A stretch of DNA of 64,000 nt from Nostoc sp. KVJ20 (GTDB lineage: Bacteria > Cyanobacteriota > Cyanobacteriia > Cyanobacteriales > Nostocaceae), in the NCBI RefSeq assembly GCF_001712795.1, contig NZ_KV757658.1:186001-250000 (forward strand), in the 5' to 3' direction. The stretch's first letter is position 1, and the number at the start of each line of letters is the position of its first letter. This document shows positions 10,449 to 19,317 of the stretch, in pieces. The notes under the pieces were generated by a model. It was not told the origin of the DNA. It made no database searches and saw only the letters and a program-made list of their open reading frames with translations. The position numbers and the translations under genes are program-made.

Positions 10449-11078
10449 ATGCCATGTAATGCTTGAAATCACCCCTCAGATTGTAATTGTGGTTTTGGAG
10501 GAGATGTTGGTGTTTATATTCATGGAAATATATCTAGCTTACTTAATAGTAATGAAAGACAATGCAAAGAATCAAAGGATAAAGTACAAGCAAAGACCTA
10601 CTCAACTAAATGTAAAAAATGTGGGGAAGCTGTTTATTATCATACAAATGGTAACGGAGATTCAGTTTTCTTTAACAGCTTAGGATATCCCTGGCAGGTA
10701 CACGGTTGTTGGTATGATTACTGGAAAGAAGAAAAGGCGAACCGTAAAGAACTAAGTGCTTTATCCCAATCAGTAGAATACTTCCTCAATCCTCAAAACA
10801 CAGCAGAATGTAAATATGGAATTCTTGCAGGCGCTGTCCGAGGTTTAGCAGGGGTATCCTCTGGAACGATTTTTCCAGGTATCACTGAAGAGGAGGTAGC
10901 AAAATATATGAGTTTATCACTGAAAAAATTTAAAAAAGTGTATAGAGGACTTTATGTATTAACTCAATCAAGAGGAATACAATTATTTCGTCCACAAGTA
11001 AAACTTAAAAAAAAGCTAAAGGTGAATAAAAATGAAACCGTTTTGCGTTTGGTTTCTATTAAACATAGAGATGCTTGA
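10449..11078 (+). pseudogene. Zinc-ribbon protein ORF with one in-frame UGA (codon 6); absent from the ORF track
   Basis: Manual translation: MPCNA*NHPSDCNCGFGGDVGVYIHG...KCKKCGEAVYYHTNGNGDSVFFNSLGYPWQVHGCW...LRLVSIKHRDA*. One TGA at 10464-10466. No ATG/GTG/TTG in frame until about 10908. Confidence 0.65.
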
Positions 11079-12094
11079 AGCTTTACAAAATGCGACTTTT
11101 AGCAGATGCCCTGGCAAGCAAGTCTGCGAATAAGCGTGGATTTATACGGCTCAGTTATTTGCCCAGGGACACAAGAGACCGTGAAATTCGTGCTGATTGG
11201 GGGACACTTAAACTCAGGTAGTTATTATAGTTTACTCAAATTATTAGAGGAAAATATGCGACCGCTATTCAGGATCTAAAAATGAGAAATATTTTTTTTG
11301 TTTGCATTAATATTTAGTTTGGTTGTCGTTTTATCTTTATTAACTAGCAAAGCAGTTGCGTCCTTGAATCACCAAAAATTACTACCAGCACTCATAGCTG
11401 CTATTGGTCAAGATTTGTTACAGTATCGGGAAAATTTTGGTGACTATAACAGGAACAGCAAGGAATCACAGAGTTTTCTTTGTTGATGAGTGTGACTGGG
11501 ACCCAGAACACGGCTTAGAAGTACGCTTTCGCAATGGAGTAGCAGACGATGCAGATCAGATAGGTGAAATAGGATGGTAAAAACTATATCGTTTAGCATA
11601 AAACCGTGGTGAATTGAAGCATATCGCTTATAGGCTGCGATCGCTGCCAGAGCAACCAAGTATGGTGCACAGTAAGAACAGTAAGGCCCATTCGTTTAGT
11701 AGAGGTACGCAACTATATTGCAACTGTATTGATCGTTTATGGCAAAAACCCCCACAGTGGCAACTATACCAGAGCGATCACGCGTAGGCTACCTCAGTGA
11801 GGGGGTTGGATTTCCTAACTCTGTTTTTAAGTCTTGGTTATTTGTTGTATGTGAGCAGCGTTTGGGGTTGGAGTTGAGGATAAATCGAAGTAGTAGGCAA
11901 AAGGTCTAATTTAATACATTATGTGTATCCAATTGATAAATTCCTCAGCAAGGGACTCGTATTTTCTATAGATTTGCTGTATCTTGTTTATTCCGTGCAA
12001 TTATTAACACCCAATTTCTCCAAATTTTGCTGTCATCCAAATTTTCAGCCAATGCTTTTGGAGAGCAGTGAATGAAAACTTTTAATACATAGAT

Positions 12095-12355
12095 ATGAAG
12101 ATCATCAAAAAATCCGACAAGCTGACTCTGAAGAAAATGATGGAAATCCAACACGCTGAAGACCAAAATCTTCAACCTGATAGCGTCAATTCTTCAGCCC
12201 TTATAGTTGATGAGCAACCAGCAGCAATTCTTTTTCCAAGAGAACCTGACTATATTCCATTCCTTGACAATCCTCCAGTACAGTCTGTTGGTAACTCTGG
12301 CTGGCAGATTTCTGACATTTGGCGGGATATCCGGGTGGATGATTTTTGTGGGTGA
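12095..12355 (+). CDS. Small hypothetical protein
   Basis: 86 aa ORF only; the region looks degraded. Confidence 0.25.
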   Translation: MKIIKKSDKLTLKKMMEIQHAEDQNLQPDSVNSSALIVDEQPAAILFPREPDYIPFLDNPPVQSVGNSGWQISDIWRDIRVDDFCG

Positions 12356-12524
12356 TACTCCTGATAAATATAGGCAAAAAAGAATACGTTGCTTTTGTGG
12401 TGTACGTACTGTCACAAACAGGAGTTGCTCTTTGGTAAAGAAGTCTACCAAATAATCAACGATAGCATTAAAGTTGAGTGCGTAGACGTTTAGGCGGCAA
12501 GACGATAGACATTGCAATGGCTTA

Positions 12525-13166
12525 ATGGGTAAACGAAAGACAAAACATCAGAAGACATCCTTCCCTTGGATGGTAGAAGAAGAAAATCTGTTCATTGCAA
12601 AGACTGGTAACGAAATAGTTACAGATGCTGGATGGGAGAAAATTTCATTTGAAGAAGCCAGAAAACTATTTAGTCCCGAAACATTTCAAGAATGGTACGA
12701 ACTGTTCCTAGAAAATACAGATATTTCGGAAATACTTTCAGAATCTAACGTAGATATAGATTTAGATGATGAATCAGCAATAGATAACTTTTTACAAAGG
12801 AGCAACTGGACACCAAAACAAGTTAATTTAGTTGTAGCGAAGGCTATCTATAAAAATCATGCCTGGGTGAGAGCATTGCTGATTTCTACACCTGATGTTG
12901 AAGAACCCTACTTTCAAAATTATGAAATGGAGGCAATTCGTTTAGGAGTCCAATTGCGGAAATACATCAAAGAAGATATTCCAGTAATTAATGACTGCAA
13001 GAATGCTGTCAGACATTTACATGGAAGATATGCCCTCATTGGCTGGCAACCAAGAAATTGTGTGACAGCAGCTCACAACCTAAAAATATCTCAAGCAACT
13101 AAGGTTTACAATGAACTTCTCTGGGATGAAGATTGGGTAGATGAAGAAGACTGTTCAGGAGATTGA
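12525..13166 (+). CDS. Hypothetical protein, acidic C-terminus
   Basis: 213 aa ORF with coding-like composition; no family recognised. Confidence 0.55.
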   Translation: MGKRKTKHQKTSFPWMVEEENLFIAKTGNEIVTDAGWEKISFEEARKLFSPETFQEWYELFLENTDISEILSESNVDIDLDDESAIDNFLQRSNWTPKQVNLVVAKAIYKNHAWVRALLISTPDVEEPYFQNYEMEAIRLGVQLRKYIKEDIPVINDCKNAVRHLHGRYALIGWQPRNCVTAAHNLKISQATKVYNELLWDEDWVDEEDCSGD

Positions 13167-13351
13167 CAGCTTTGATGATATCGTTGAAGTGACTTGGCTT
13201 TTGCTAGACAATGATTGCGTCTAGAAGCGATCGCAGCGCTGCAATTGGTAGAAGCTGGAAAAATTAACCTGGATGTCCTGGATGTCTCTGTAAAACAATA
13301 TCTACCAGACTTCACTCTGGCTGATACCCAAACGGCTGATCAGATCGTGAA

Positions 13352-13984
13352 TCATTGTGAGGTATGATTGAGACTTGCAAGTGCAGCTGCGATTCGCCCA
13401 GATGCCTTTGGTCGTTTGTACATTCGTTCCATGTAGTCCACCAGCGTGGGGAAAGTGGCGAGTAGCTGAACTTCGTTCGCCCAATCCAGTGTGTAAGCAA
13501 GCACAAAATCAGCCACTGTGACGTGTTCACCCACTACAAACTGCCGATCCAACAGATGGTTCTCTAAAACGACAGCCATACTGGTGAAGTCTTGCCGAGC
13601 GAGAGGTATTTCAGCAGGCAATCTCAACTCTTCTGGGTATATAAACGTGTGGCGAGCGATACGCCATAACGGCTGTTCCAATTCGGTGGCAGTAAAGAGG
13701 AGCCAACGATAAAGCTGTGCTCGCAGAAGCAAGTCTGTAGGTACCAGGTTAGATTCTGGGTACTTCTCACCGAGGTACAAAGCAATGGCTACGGATTCAG
13801 TGATGATGTGTTCGCCATCGATGAGTACAGGGAGCTTGCCAGTGGGATTAATGGTGAGAAAATCGGGTGTACGGTGTTCACCTGCCCGCATGTTGATGGA
13901 GATTGCTTCAAATTCCACCCCAAGTTCCTGGAGAATCCAGCGAACCCGAATTGATCGTGTGGGAGCAAATTCATAGAGTTTCAT
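13352..13984 (-). CDS. Glutathione S-transferase family protein
   Basis: MKLYEFAPTRSIRVRWILQELGVEFEAI...INPTGKLPVLIDGEHIITESVAIALYLGEKYP...VTVADFVLAYTLDWA. Confidence 0.9.
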   Translation of the reverse strand: MKLYEFAPTRSIRVRWILQELGVEFEAISINMRAGEHRTPDFLTINPTGKLPVLIDGEHIITESVAIALYLGEKYPESNLVPTDLLLRAQLYRWLLFTATELEQPLWRIARHTFIYPEELRLPAEIPLARQDFTSMAVVLENHLLDRQFVVGEHVTVADFVLAYTLDWANEVQLLATFPTLVDYMERMYKRPKASGRIAAALASLNHTSQ

Positions 13985-14093
13985 GAATCAACCTCAGTGA
14001 TGTGCAAATATCTTTAATCTTCTTGTATGAATGGGTGTACTCATGTTTTGATGAGTTCGCAAATTTGTGTTCCACTGGTTGTTCTGTTGTGGT

Positions 14094-14528
14094 TTACACT
14101 CCTGCTCCTTCCCTTTTGGCCTCAACTGGATGGGTTGCTTCGGGTTCCATGTAAATCAGTTCCCAAATGTGACCATCTAAATCCTGAAATCCATGCGCGT
14201 ACATAAATCCGTGGTCTTGAGGTTCGTTGTAGGTTGTGCCACCAGCAGCAACGGCTTCACGAACCAGCTGATCCACTTTTTCTCGGCTATCAACTGATAA
14301 GCACGTCAACACTTCGGTACTTTTTGTGGCATCGCAAATCGGGTTTGGCGTGAATGTTTTGAATTTCTCATGCGTCAAAAGCATCACAAAGATGGTTTCG
14401 GACACAATCATGCAGGTGGCCGTTTCATCGGTAAATTGGGGGTTGAACTGAAAGCCAAGTTTTGTGAAAAACTCGATCGATTGCTGGAGATATTTGACGG
14501 GTAGGTTGACGAAAATTTGAGTACTCAT
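14094..14528 (-). CDS. VOC family (glyoxalase/dioxygenase fold) protein
   Basis: MSTQIFVNLPVKYLQQSIEFFTKLGFQFNPQFTDETATCMIVSE...HGFQDLDGHIWELIYMEP. Confidence 0.9.
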   Translation of the reverse strand: MSTQIFVNLPVKYLQQSIEFFTKLGFQFNPQFTDETATCMIVSETIFVMLLTHEKFKTFTPNPICDATKSTEVLTCLSVDSREKVDQLVREAVAAGGTTYNEPQDHGFMYAHGFQDLDGHIWELIYMEPEATHPVEAKREGAGV

Positions 14529-14594
14529 GGTTTCTCCTGGTGTAGTTAGTTGTTGGTCAGTGGTCAGTGGCTATTTGCAAAGGACAAAGGACGA

Positions 14595-14732
14595 ATGGCA
14601 CTAAGTTAATCGCAAAGCCTTGATGTAACTTGCTTTTTGAGTGTGGGGAGTGTGGGGGGTAAGACTTCTTCCCCGTCCTCCCACACCTCCCACACCATGC
14701 CCTGACCAGGTTTCAGCTTTTCTTAGTGCCAT
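14595..14732. mobile_element. MITE-like element with perfect 11-bp terminal inverted repeats
   Basis: Left ATGGCACTAAG (14595-14605), right CTTAGTGCCAT (14722-14732). Internal GC-rich inverted repeat gtgtggggagtgtgggggg/cctcccacacctcccacac. No ORF. Confidence 0.65.
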
Positions 14733-14774
14733 TTGACAAAGGGCAAAGGACGAATGACAGATGTTGGTATAGGC

Positions 14775-15215
14775 TCAGATAGTTTGTTCGCAGTTGATCA
14801 TCCACGGTGTCCCAAACTGATCGGTCAACATGCCAAAGCGCGATGACCAGAACGTTTGCGCGATCGCCATCTTCACCTTGCCGTTTTCTGCTAGAGCGTG
14901 AAAAAGCCGTTCTGCCTCAGCGATTTCAGGAACGCTAATTTGTACGTAGAAACCTTGCGGGGTTTCAAAGTATCCTGGTGGGCAGTCAGATCCCATCAGG
15001 AGGCGATCATCTAGTTCAAGGCAAGCGTGCATGATTTTGTCCTGCCATTCCGGTGAGACATTTTCGGCGGAAGGCGCTTCTTTGTGTGTCATCATCATAG
15101 TCATCTTGCCACCCAGACATTGTTCATAGAACTTGAACGCTGCCTCACAGTTGCCGTTGAACATCAGGTAAGAATTGAGTTGCATTGATTTCTCCTTTTG
15201 TAATCGATTCTGCAT
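14775..15215 (-). CDS. VOC family protein, PhnB-like
   Basis: MQLNSYLMFNGNCEAAFKFYEQCLGGKMTMMMTHKEAP...FWSSRFGMLTDQFGTPWMINCE; likely start at the internal MQLNSYL. Confidence 0.9.
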   Translation of the reverse strand: MQNRLQKEKSMQLNSYLMFNGNCEAAFKFYEQCLGGKMTMMMTHKEAPSAENVSPEWQDKIMHACLELDDRLLMGSDCPPGYFETPQGFYVQISVPEIAEAERLFHALAENGKVKMAIAQTFWSSRFGMLTDQFGTPWMINCEQTI

Positions 15216-15250
15216 TTTGATGAGCGGATCGTTCGCACATGAACATCATT

Positions 15251-15379
15251 AGACTTCTTGCATAAGTCGGGAAAAGGGGAAGGGGGAAGGGGGAAGGGGA
15301 AAAAGTTCTGTATTGTCCCCTTCCCCTTTAACCTTTACCCTTTTCCCCCTCTTGCAAAAAGCACTTTTGCAAGAGGTCT
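15251..15379. mobile_element. MITE-like or long inverted-repeat element
   Basis: Terminal AGACTTCTTGCA...TGCAAGAGGTCT (11/12 inverted match), with internal purine-rich arm gggaaaaggggaaggggg and complementary ccccttccccttt...ttcccc arm. Confidence 0.6.
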
Positions 15380-15401
15380 ATTTGCGGGGTTGCTGATGAC
15401 G

Positions 15402-15833
15402 TTACTCTTGCTGCTGCGTTTCAAGTTGAGCGCGAATGCGGTCTGACTGCTCCCTTAAGGCGGGTGTCAGGACTTCACCAAAATCCTCTGCCTCGAATAC
15501 GGGACGAATCTCAATCTCGGAGTCTCCTGGCATAGGGTTAGGGCAACGCTTTACCCAAGCAACTGCCTCTTCCATTGAGTTCACCTGCCACAGCCAGTAC
15601 CCTGCCACTAGCTCCTGCGCTGGAGTGAAAGGTCCCTGGGTGACGGTGCGATCGGTTCCTGAAAAGCGAACTCGCACCCCTTTTGAGCTAGGATGAAACC
15701 CCTCAGCGGCGAGCAAGATACCTGCCCTGGCTAATTCTTCGTTGTACTGCCCCATTTCAGTTAAAAGCTGTTCGCTCGGCATGACCCCAGTTTCGGAGTC
15801 TTGGGTTGCTTTGACAAAGACCATGACTTTCAT
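15402..15833 (-). CDS. YCII-related/DGPF family protein
   Basis: MKVMVFVKATQDSETGVMPSEQLLTEMGQYNEELARAG...TQGPFTPAQELVAGYWLWQVNSMEEAVAWVKRCPNP. Confidence 0.9.
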   Translation of the reverse strand: MKVMVFVKATQDSETGVMPSEQLLTEMGQYNEELARAGILLAAEGFHPSSKGVRVRFSGTDRTVTQGPFTPAQELVAGYWLWQVNSMEEAVAWVKRCPNPMPGDSEIEIRPVFEAEDFGEVLTPALREQSDRIRAQLETQQQE

Positions 15834-15921
15834 TGTGAAATCTCCTGTTGAATGGTTTTGAGTTAGATTGCGAGGGGTTGGGTGTCAATACTGCACGCTT
15901 TGTGCATTTTCAACTCGGCAT

Positions 15922-15994
15922 TGGGTTTGGGGAAAAGGTTAAAGGGTAAAGGTTAAAGGTTTTTTCTTTCCCCTTCCCCTTTTCCCAAAAACCC
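15922..15994. repeat. Imperfect inverted repeat / hairpin
   Basis: gggtttggggaaaagg...ccccttttcccaaaaaccc. Confidence 0.6.
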
Positions 15995-16050
15995 GACAAG
16001 TATTGGGTTGGGTGTGCTGATTAGCGCAAAGCGCAACTTTGAAGGAACCG

Positions 16051-16569
16051 CTAATCAGCAGCGCCACGCTTGAGTTCATCAATCTCGATCTTCTTCATTT
16101 GCAGCATGGCAGTAATCACTTTTTCAGAGGTTGCCGCGTCGGGGCGGTTGAGTAACTCAATCAAAATGCGAGGAATAATTTGCCAGGAGACACCGTATTT
16201 GTCTTTAAGCCAGCCGCATTGCTGTGCGGTTTCATCCCCACCGGCAGACAATTTTTGCCAGTAATCGTCCACGTCCGCCTGGGTATCGCAAAAGATTTGG
16301 AAGGAAATCGCCTCGTTAAATTTGAAGGTCGGACCACCGTTGAGTGCTGTGAACGGCTGACCATCAAGTTCAAAACTGACAGTCATGACGGCTCCGGCTG
16401 GTTTTCCGTGAATTTCCTGTCCAGCGTCTCCATATCGACTGACGTGGAGAATTTTGGAATTGGGAAAAATCGACGTATAAAACTGAGCGGCGGCTTCGGC
16501 TTGATCGTCAAACCATAAACAGGGAGTGATTTTGGAATTGTTTTGCATGAGGGTTCTCCTTGAGTTCAA
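16051..16569 (-). CDS. VOC family protein, PhnB/3-demethylubiquinone methyltransferase-like
   Basis: KITPCLWFDDQAEAAAQFYTSIFPNSKILHVSRYGDAG...GWLKDKYGVSWQIIPRILIELL. Confidence 0.9.
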   Translation of the reverse strand: MNSRRTLMQNNSKITPCLWFDDQAEAAAQFYTSIFPNSKILHVSRYGDAGQEIHGKPAGAVMTVSFELDGQPFTALNGGPTFKFNEAISFQIFCDTQADVDDYWQKLSAGGDETAQQCGWLKDKYGVSWQIIPRILIELLNRPDAATSEKVITAMLQMKKIEIDELKRGAAD

Positions 16570-16583
16570 GCGGTTAAGGACGG

Positions 16584-16943
16584 TCAGGGCTGTGCTGGTA
16601 GTCCCACAACTTCGATGACAGGACGGATTTCGACGGTGCCGACTTTTGCACCTGGGATGCGGGTGGCGATCGCAATGGCTTCATCCAAATCCTGAGCATT
16701 AACGAGGAAGAATCCACCCAATTGTTCGCGGGTTTCGGCAAATGGTCCATCGGTCACGAGTGATTTGCCATCACGGACTTGGACACTGGTTGCGGTTGCA
16801 ACAGGATGGAGTGGAGCCGTCGCCAGAAATTGTCCTTGAGTATGCAAGTCCTGGGCGAGTTGGGCAGATTCCCCATAGCAATGCTCCCGCTCGGTGTCGC
16901 TCATGGCGTTTTCGTCCATATAAATCAGCAGCAAATATTTCAT
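16584..16943 (-). CDS. YCII-related/DGPF family protein
   Basis: MKYLLLIYMDENAMSDTEREHCY...VTDGPFAETREQLGGFFLVNAQDLDEAIAIATRIPGAKVGTVEIRPV; RBS-like AAAGGAGG upstream. Confidence 0.92.
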   Translation of the reverse strand: MKYLLLIYMDENAMSDTEREHCYGESAQLAQDLHTQGQFLATAPLHPVATATSVQVRDGKSLVTDGPFAETREQLGGFFLVNAQDLDEAIAIATRIPGAKVGTVEIRPVIEVVGLPAQP

Positions 16944-16964
16944 CGGTTGCCTCCTTTGTGATTA

Positions 16965-16994
16965 AGTCGAACGGGAATTGTCCAAATCGACACC
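16965..16994 (-). promoter_or_regulatory. Candidate ECF sigma promoter, copy 1 (minus strand: GGTGTCGATTTGGACAATTCCCGTTCGACT)
   Basis: 30-bp sequence repeated at 17047-17076. TGTCGA (-35-like) and CGTTCGA (-10-like) on the minus strand, about 24 nt before the DGPF start codon. Confidence 0.6.
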
Positions 16995-17046
16995 TGAGTG
17001 CAAAAATTTTGTTTAGTACAATTGAACTTATCTCCCTTTATCAGTT

Positions 17047-17076
17047 AGTCGAACGGCAATTGCTCAAATCGACACC
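17047..17076 (-). promoter_or_regulatory. Candidate ECF sigma promoter, copy 2 (minus strand: GGTGTCGATTTGAGCAATTGCCGTTCGACT)
   Basis: Second copy 82 bp from the first, same orientation; the TGTCGATTTG and CCGTTCGACT blocks are identical. Confidence 0.55.
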
Positions 17077-17111
17077 TTGCCCAAAATTCTTTATGTCTTT
17101 TTGTCAAAGGT

Positions 17112-18380
17112 ATGGCTTCAATCCCAAAAACAGATGTGGCTCAAGCAATTGCTGCCCTTTATCGAACTGAATGGGGGCGCATTGTTGCTATTCTGATTCG
17201 GCTGGTCGGAGATTTTGATGTAGCTGAAGAAGCTGCACAGGCAGCATTTACAGCGGCAGTGAATCAGTGGGAAAGCGACGGTATTCCCGATCGTCCCCGT
17301 GCCTGGATTATCCGAACTGCCCGGTACAAGGCGATCGATCGCCTCCGACGACGCACGAAACTGACCGAAAAACTGGAGTGGTATGCGGCATCTGGCTTAA
17401 TTCCATCCACTGAAGAACCAACCTATGACAGTGATGAAATTGGAGACGATCGCCTGCGATTAATCTTTACCTGCTGTCACCCGGCACTGGCAACGGAAAC
17501 TCAAGTAGCGTTGACCCTCCGAATGTTGGGTGGACTGGAAACCGACGAAATTGCCCGCGCCTTTCTTATACCGACTGCAACAATGGCACAGCGGTTAGTT
17601 CGTGCTAAACGCAAAATTCGAGACGCAGGCATTCCTTACAAAGTACCTGAGACGACTGATCTCGCTCCCCGGATAGAGGCAGTCCTGACAGTCATCTATC
17701 TGATCTTCAACGAAGGCTATGCTGCAACCAAAGGAGATGCGATCGTGCGGGCTGACCTCTGCATCAAAGCGATTCGCTTGGGGCAACTGGTGCGGCAATT
17801 GCTGGCACCCCAACCCCCATCTGAAGTCACAGCACTGGTGGCGCTGATGTTATTGCACGATTCGCGGCGCAATGCGCGTCTAGATGAGGCAGGCGATTTG
17901 ATTTTGCTAGAAGATCAGGATCGCAGTCGTTGGAACCATCTACAGATTGCTGAGGCGTTACCTCTGGTAGAGGAAGCGTTGCTCTTTGGAACCGGAGTGT
18001 ATGCCCTGCAAGCGGCGATCGCAGCCCTCCATTGTCAGGCAACCCGCGCCGAAGAAACAGACTGGGCGCAGATCGTGCAGCTCTATGAGGTGTTGGAACG
18101 CTTGCAGCCCTCACCCATTGTGACCTTGAACCGAGCAGTGGCGATCGCAATGGCAGACAGTCCTCAAGCCGCATTTGGACTGATTGATAGCCTTGCTCCA
18201 GAACTGGACAGCTATCATCTCTTTCATGCCACCCGTGCAGATTTATTCCGGCGTGTTGGAGCATTAGAGGAAGCGACCCAGAGCTATACACGGGCACTAG
18301 AATTAGTGACAAATGACAGTGAGCGTCGTTTTCTGGAACGTCGGTTGCGCGAAGTTCAACCTAACATTCAGTCCGGCTAA
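17112..18380 (+). CDS. ECF RNA polymerase sigma factor, ECF42-like with C-terminal helical/TPR-like extension
   Basis: AQAIAALYRTEWGRIVAILIRLVGDFDVAEEAAQAAFTAAVNQWESDGIPDRPRAWIIRTARYKAIDRLRR...; C-terminal VTLNRAVAIAMADSPQAAFGLID; divergent to DGPF genes. Confidence 0.9.
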   Translation: MASIPKTDVAQAIAALYRTEWGRIVAILIRLVGDFDVAEEAAQAAFTAAVNQWESDGIPDRPRAWIIRTARYKAIDRLRRRTKLTEKLEWYAASGLIPSTEEPTYDSDEIGDDRLRLIFTCCHPALATETQVALTLRMLGGLETDEIARAFLIPTATMAQRLVRAKRKIRDAGIPYKVPETTDLAPRIEAVLTVIYLIFNEGYAATKGDAIVRADLCIKAIRLGQLVRQLLAPQPPSEVTALVALMLLHDSRRNARLDEAGDLILLEDQDRSRWNHLQIAEALPLVEEALLFGTGVYALQAAIAALHCQATRAEETDWAQIVQLYEVLERLQPSPIVTLNRAVAIAMADSPQAAFGLIDSLAPELDSYHLFHATRADLFRRVGALEEATQSYTRALELVTNDSERRFLERRLREVQPNIQSG

Positions 18381-18613
18381 GGGTTTACAACAGTTTAAAG
18401 CGCCAGGCATCCATGATGCCGTTGAAAAAGAAATGAAAAATCTTTTAACAGGGTGAACTTGTAACTTAACAAAAGGCAAAAGAAGACAAGTCGGATTAGT
18501 ACTTTAGTACTGTTATAATCCAATCGTTTCATCAAGTTGTGTTAGGGTGCAGCAAATCACCGATCGGCTCTCTGGCACATCCACATCCACCTCAACTGAT
18601 AGAGGATTCCGAC

Positions 18614-19039
18614 ATGGATAACAATCCCAGCATTCTCTCGCACGTTTCGATTGGTACTAATGATTTTGAAAGAGCGATCGCCTTCTATGATGTTGTGTTG
18701 CCAACATTGGGCTGTAAGCGATTTATGGAGCATCCGGGGGCGATCGCCTATGGCAAACAGTATCCCGAATTTTGGGTGGGAACTCCCTTCGACGGGCAAC
18801 CTGCAACGGTTGGCAATGGAACTCACATTGGTTTTATTGCTCCTACAAAAGAAGCAGTCCACGCCTTCTATGAGGCAGCATTAGCGGCAGGAGGCAAAGA
18901 CGATGGTGCCCCCGGTGGCAGACCCGACTATAGTGAGCCGTATTACGGCTGCTTTGTGCGCGATCCAGATGGACACAAAATAGAAGCTGCCTTCTGGGAT
19001 GAGCAGCTTGAGCAGCAACTCAACCAGAACAATGGTTGA
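18614..19039 (+). CDS. VOC family (glyoxalase/bleomycin resistance-like) protein
   Basis: ILSHVSIGTNDFERAIAFYDVVLPTLGCKRFMEHPGAIAYGKQYPEFWVG...YYGCFVRDPDGHKIEAAFWD; ATG at 18614. Confidence 0.9.
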   Translation: MDNNPSILSHVSIGTNDFERAIAFYDVVLPTLGCKRFMEHPGAIAYGKQYPEFWVGTPFDGQPATVGNGTHIGFIAPTKEAVHAFYEAALAAGGKDDGAPGGRPDYSEPYYGCFVRDPDGHKIEAAFWDEQLEQQLNQNNG

Positions 19040-19076
19040 CCAGAGAATGACTCATTTTTAGAGGCAAGATAACACT

Positions 19077-19288
19077 ATGGAATTCCATCGAGGTCGCCTG
19101 ATTGACCATGTTCATCTACGGGTTGCTGATGTTGCTGCCAGCAAACGGTTTTACCGGGCAGTGTTGCGATCACTCTTTACGAGATATTGATGGCGAAGGG
19201 GACGGCTACTTTTTTGCCGATGAGTTGTTTGTCGATCAGGCAGATAGTACACCATCAAAAGTTCATCTTGCCTTAATTGCGTCTAGAA
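19077..19288 (+). pseudogene. VOC family protein remnant, internally shortened/frameshifted and 3'-truncated
   Basis: Frame 1 MEFHRGRLIDHVHLRVADVAASKRFYRAVL, then another frame SLRDIDGEGDGYFFADELFVDQADSTPSKVHLA; ends at an interspersed repeat. Confidence 0.7.
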
Positions 19289-19317
19289 GCGATGCCTACG
19301 GCGGGCTACGCCTACGC
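19289..19317. repeat. Interspersed cyanobacterial repeat (GCGATGCCTACGGCGGGCTACGCC type)
   Basis: gcgatgcctacggcgggctacgcctacgc; related copies at 24814, 24870 and 46217. Confidence 0.7.

Noticed and set aside
10459-10683. 74-aa ORF MLEITPQIVIVV...
   Set aside because: Wrong frame of the zinc-ribbon ORF, whose Cys motifs are in the +3 frame (start position divisible by 3).
17827-18312. 161-aa minus-strand ORF opposite the sigma factor
   Set aside because: Antisense shadow of a strongly supported ECF sigma gene; no recognisable family.
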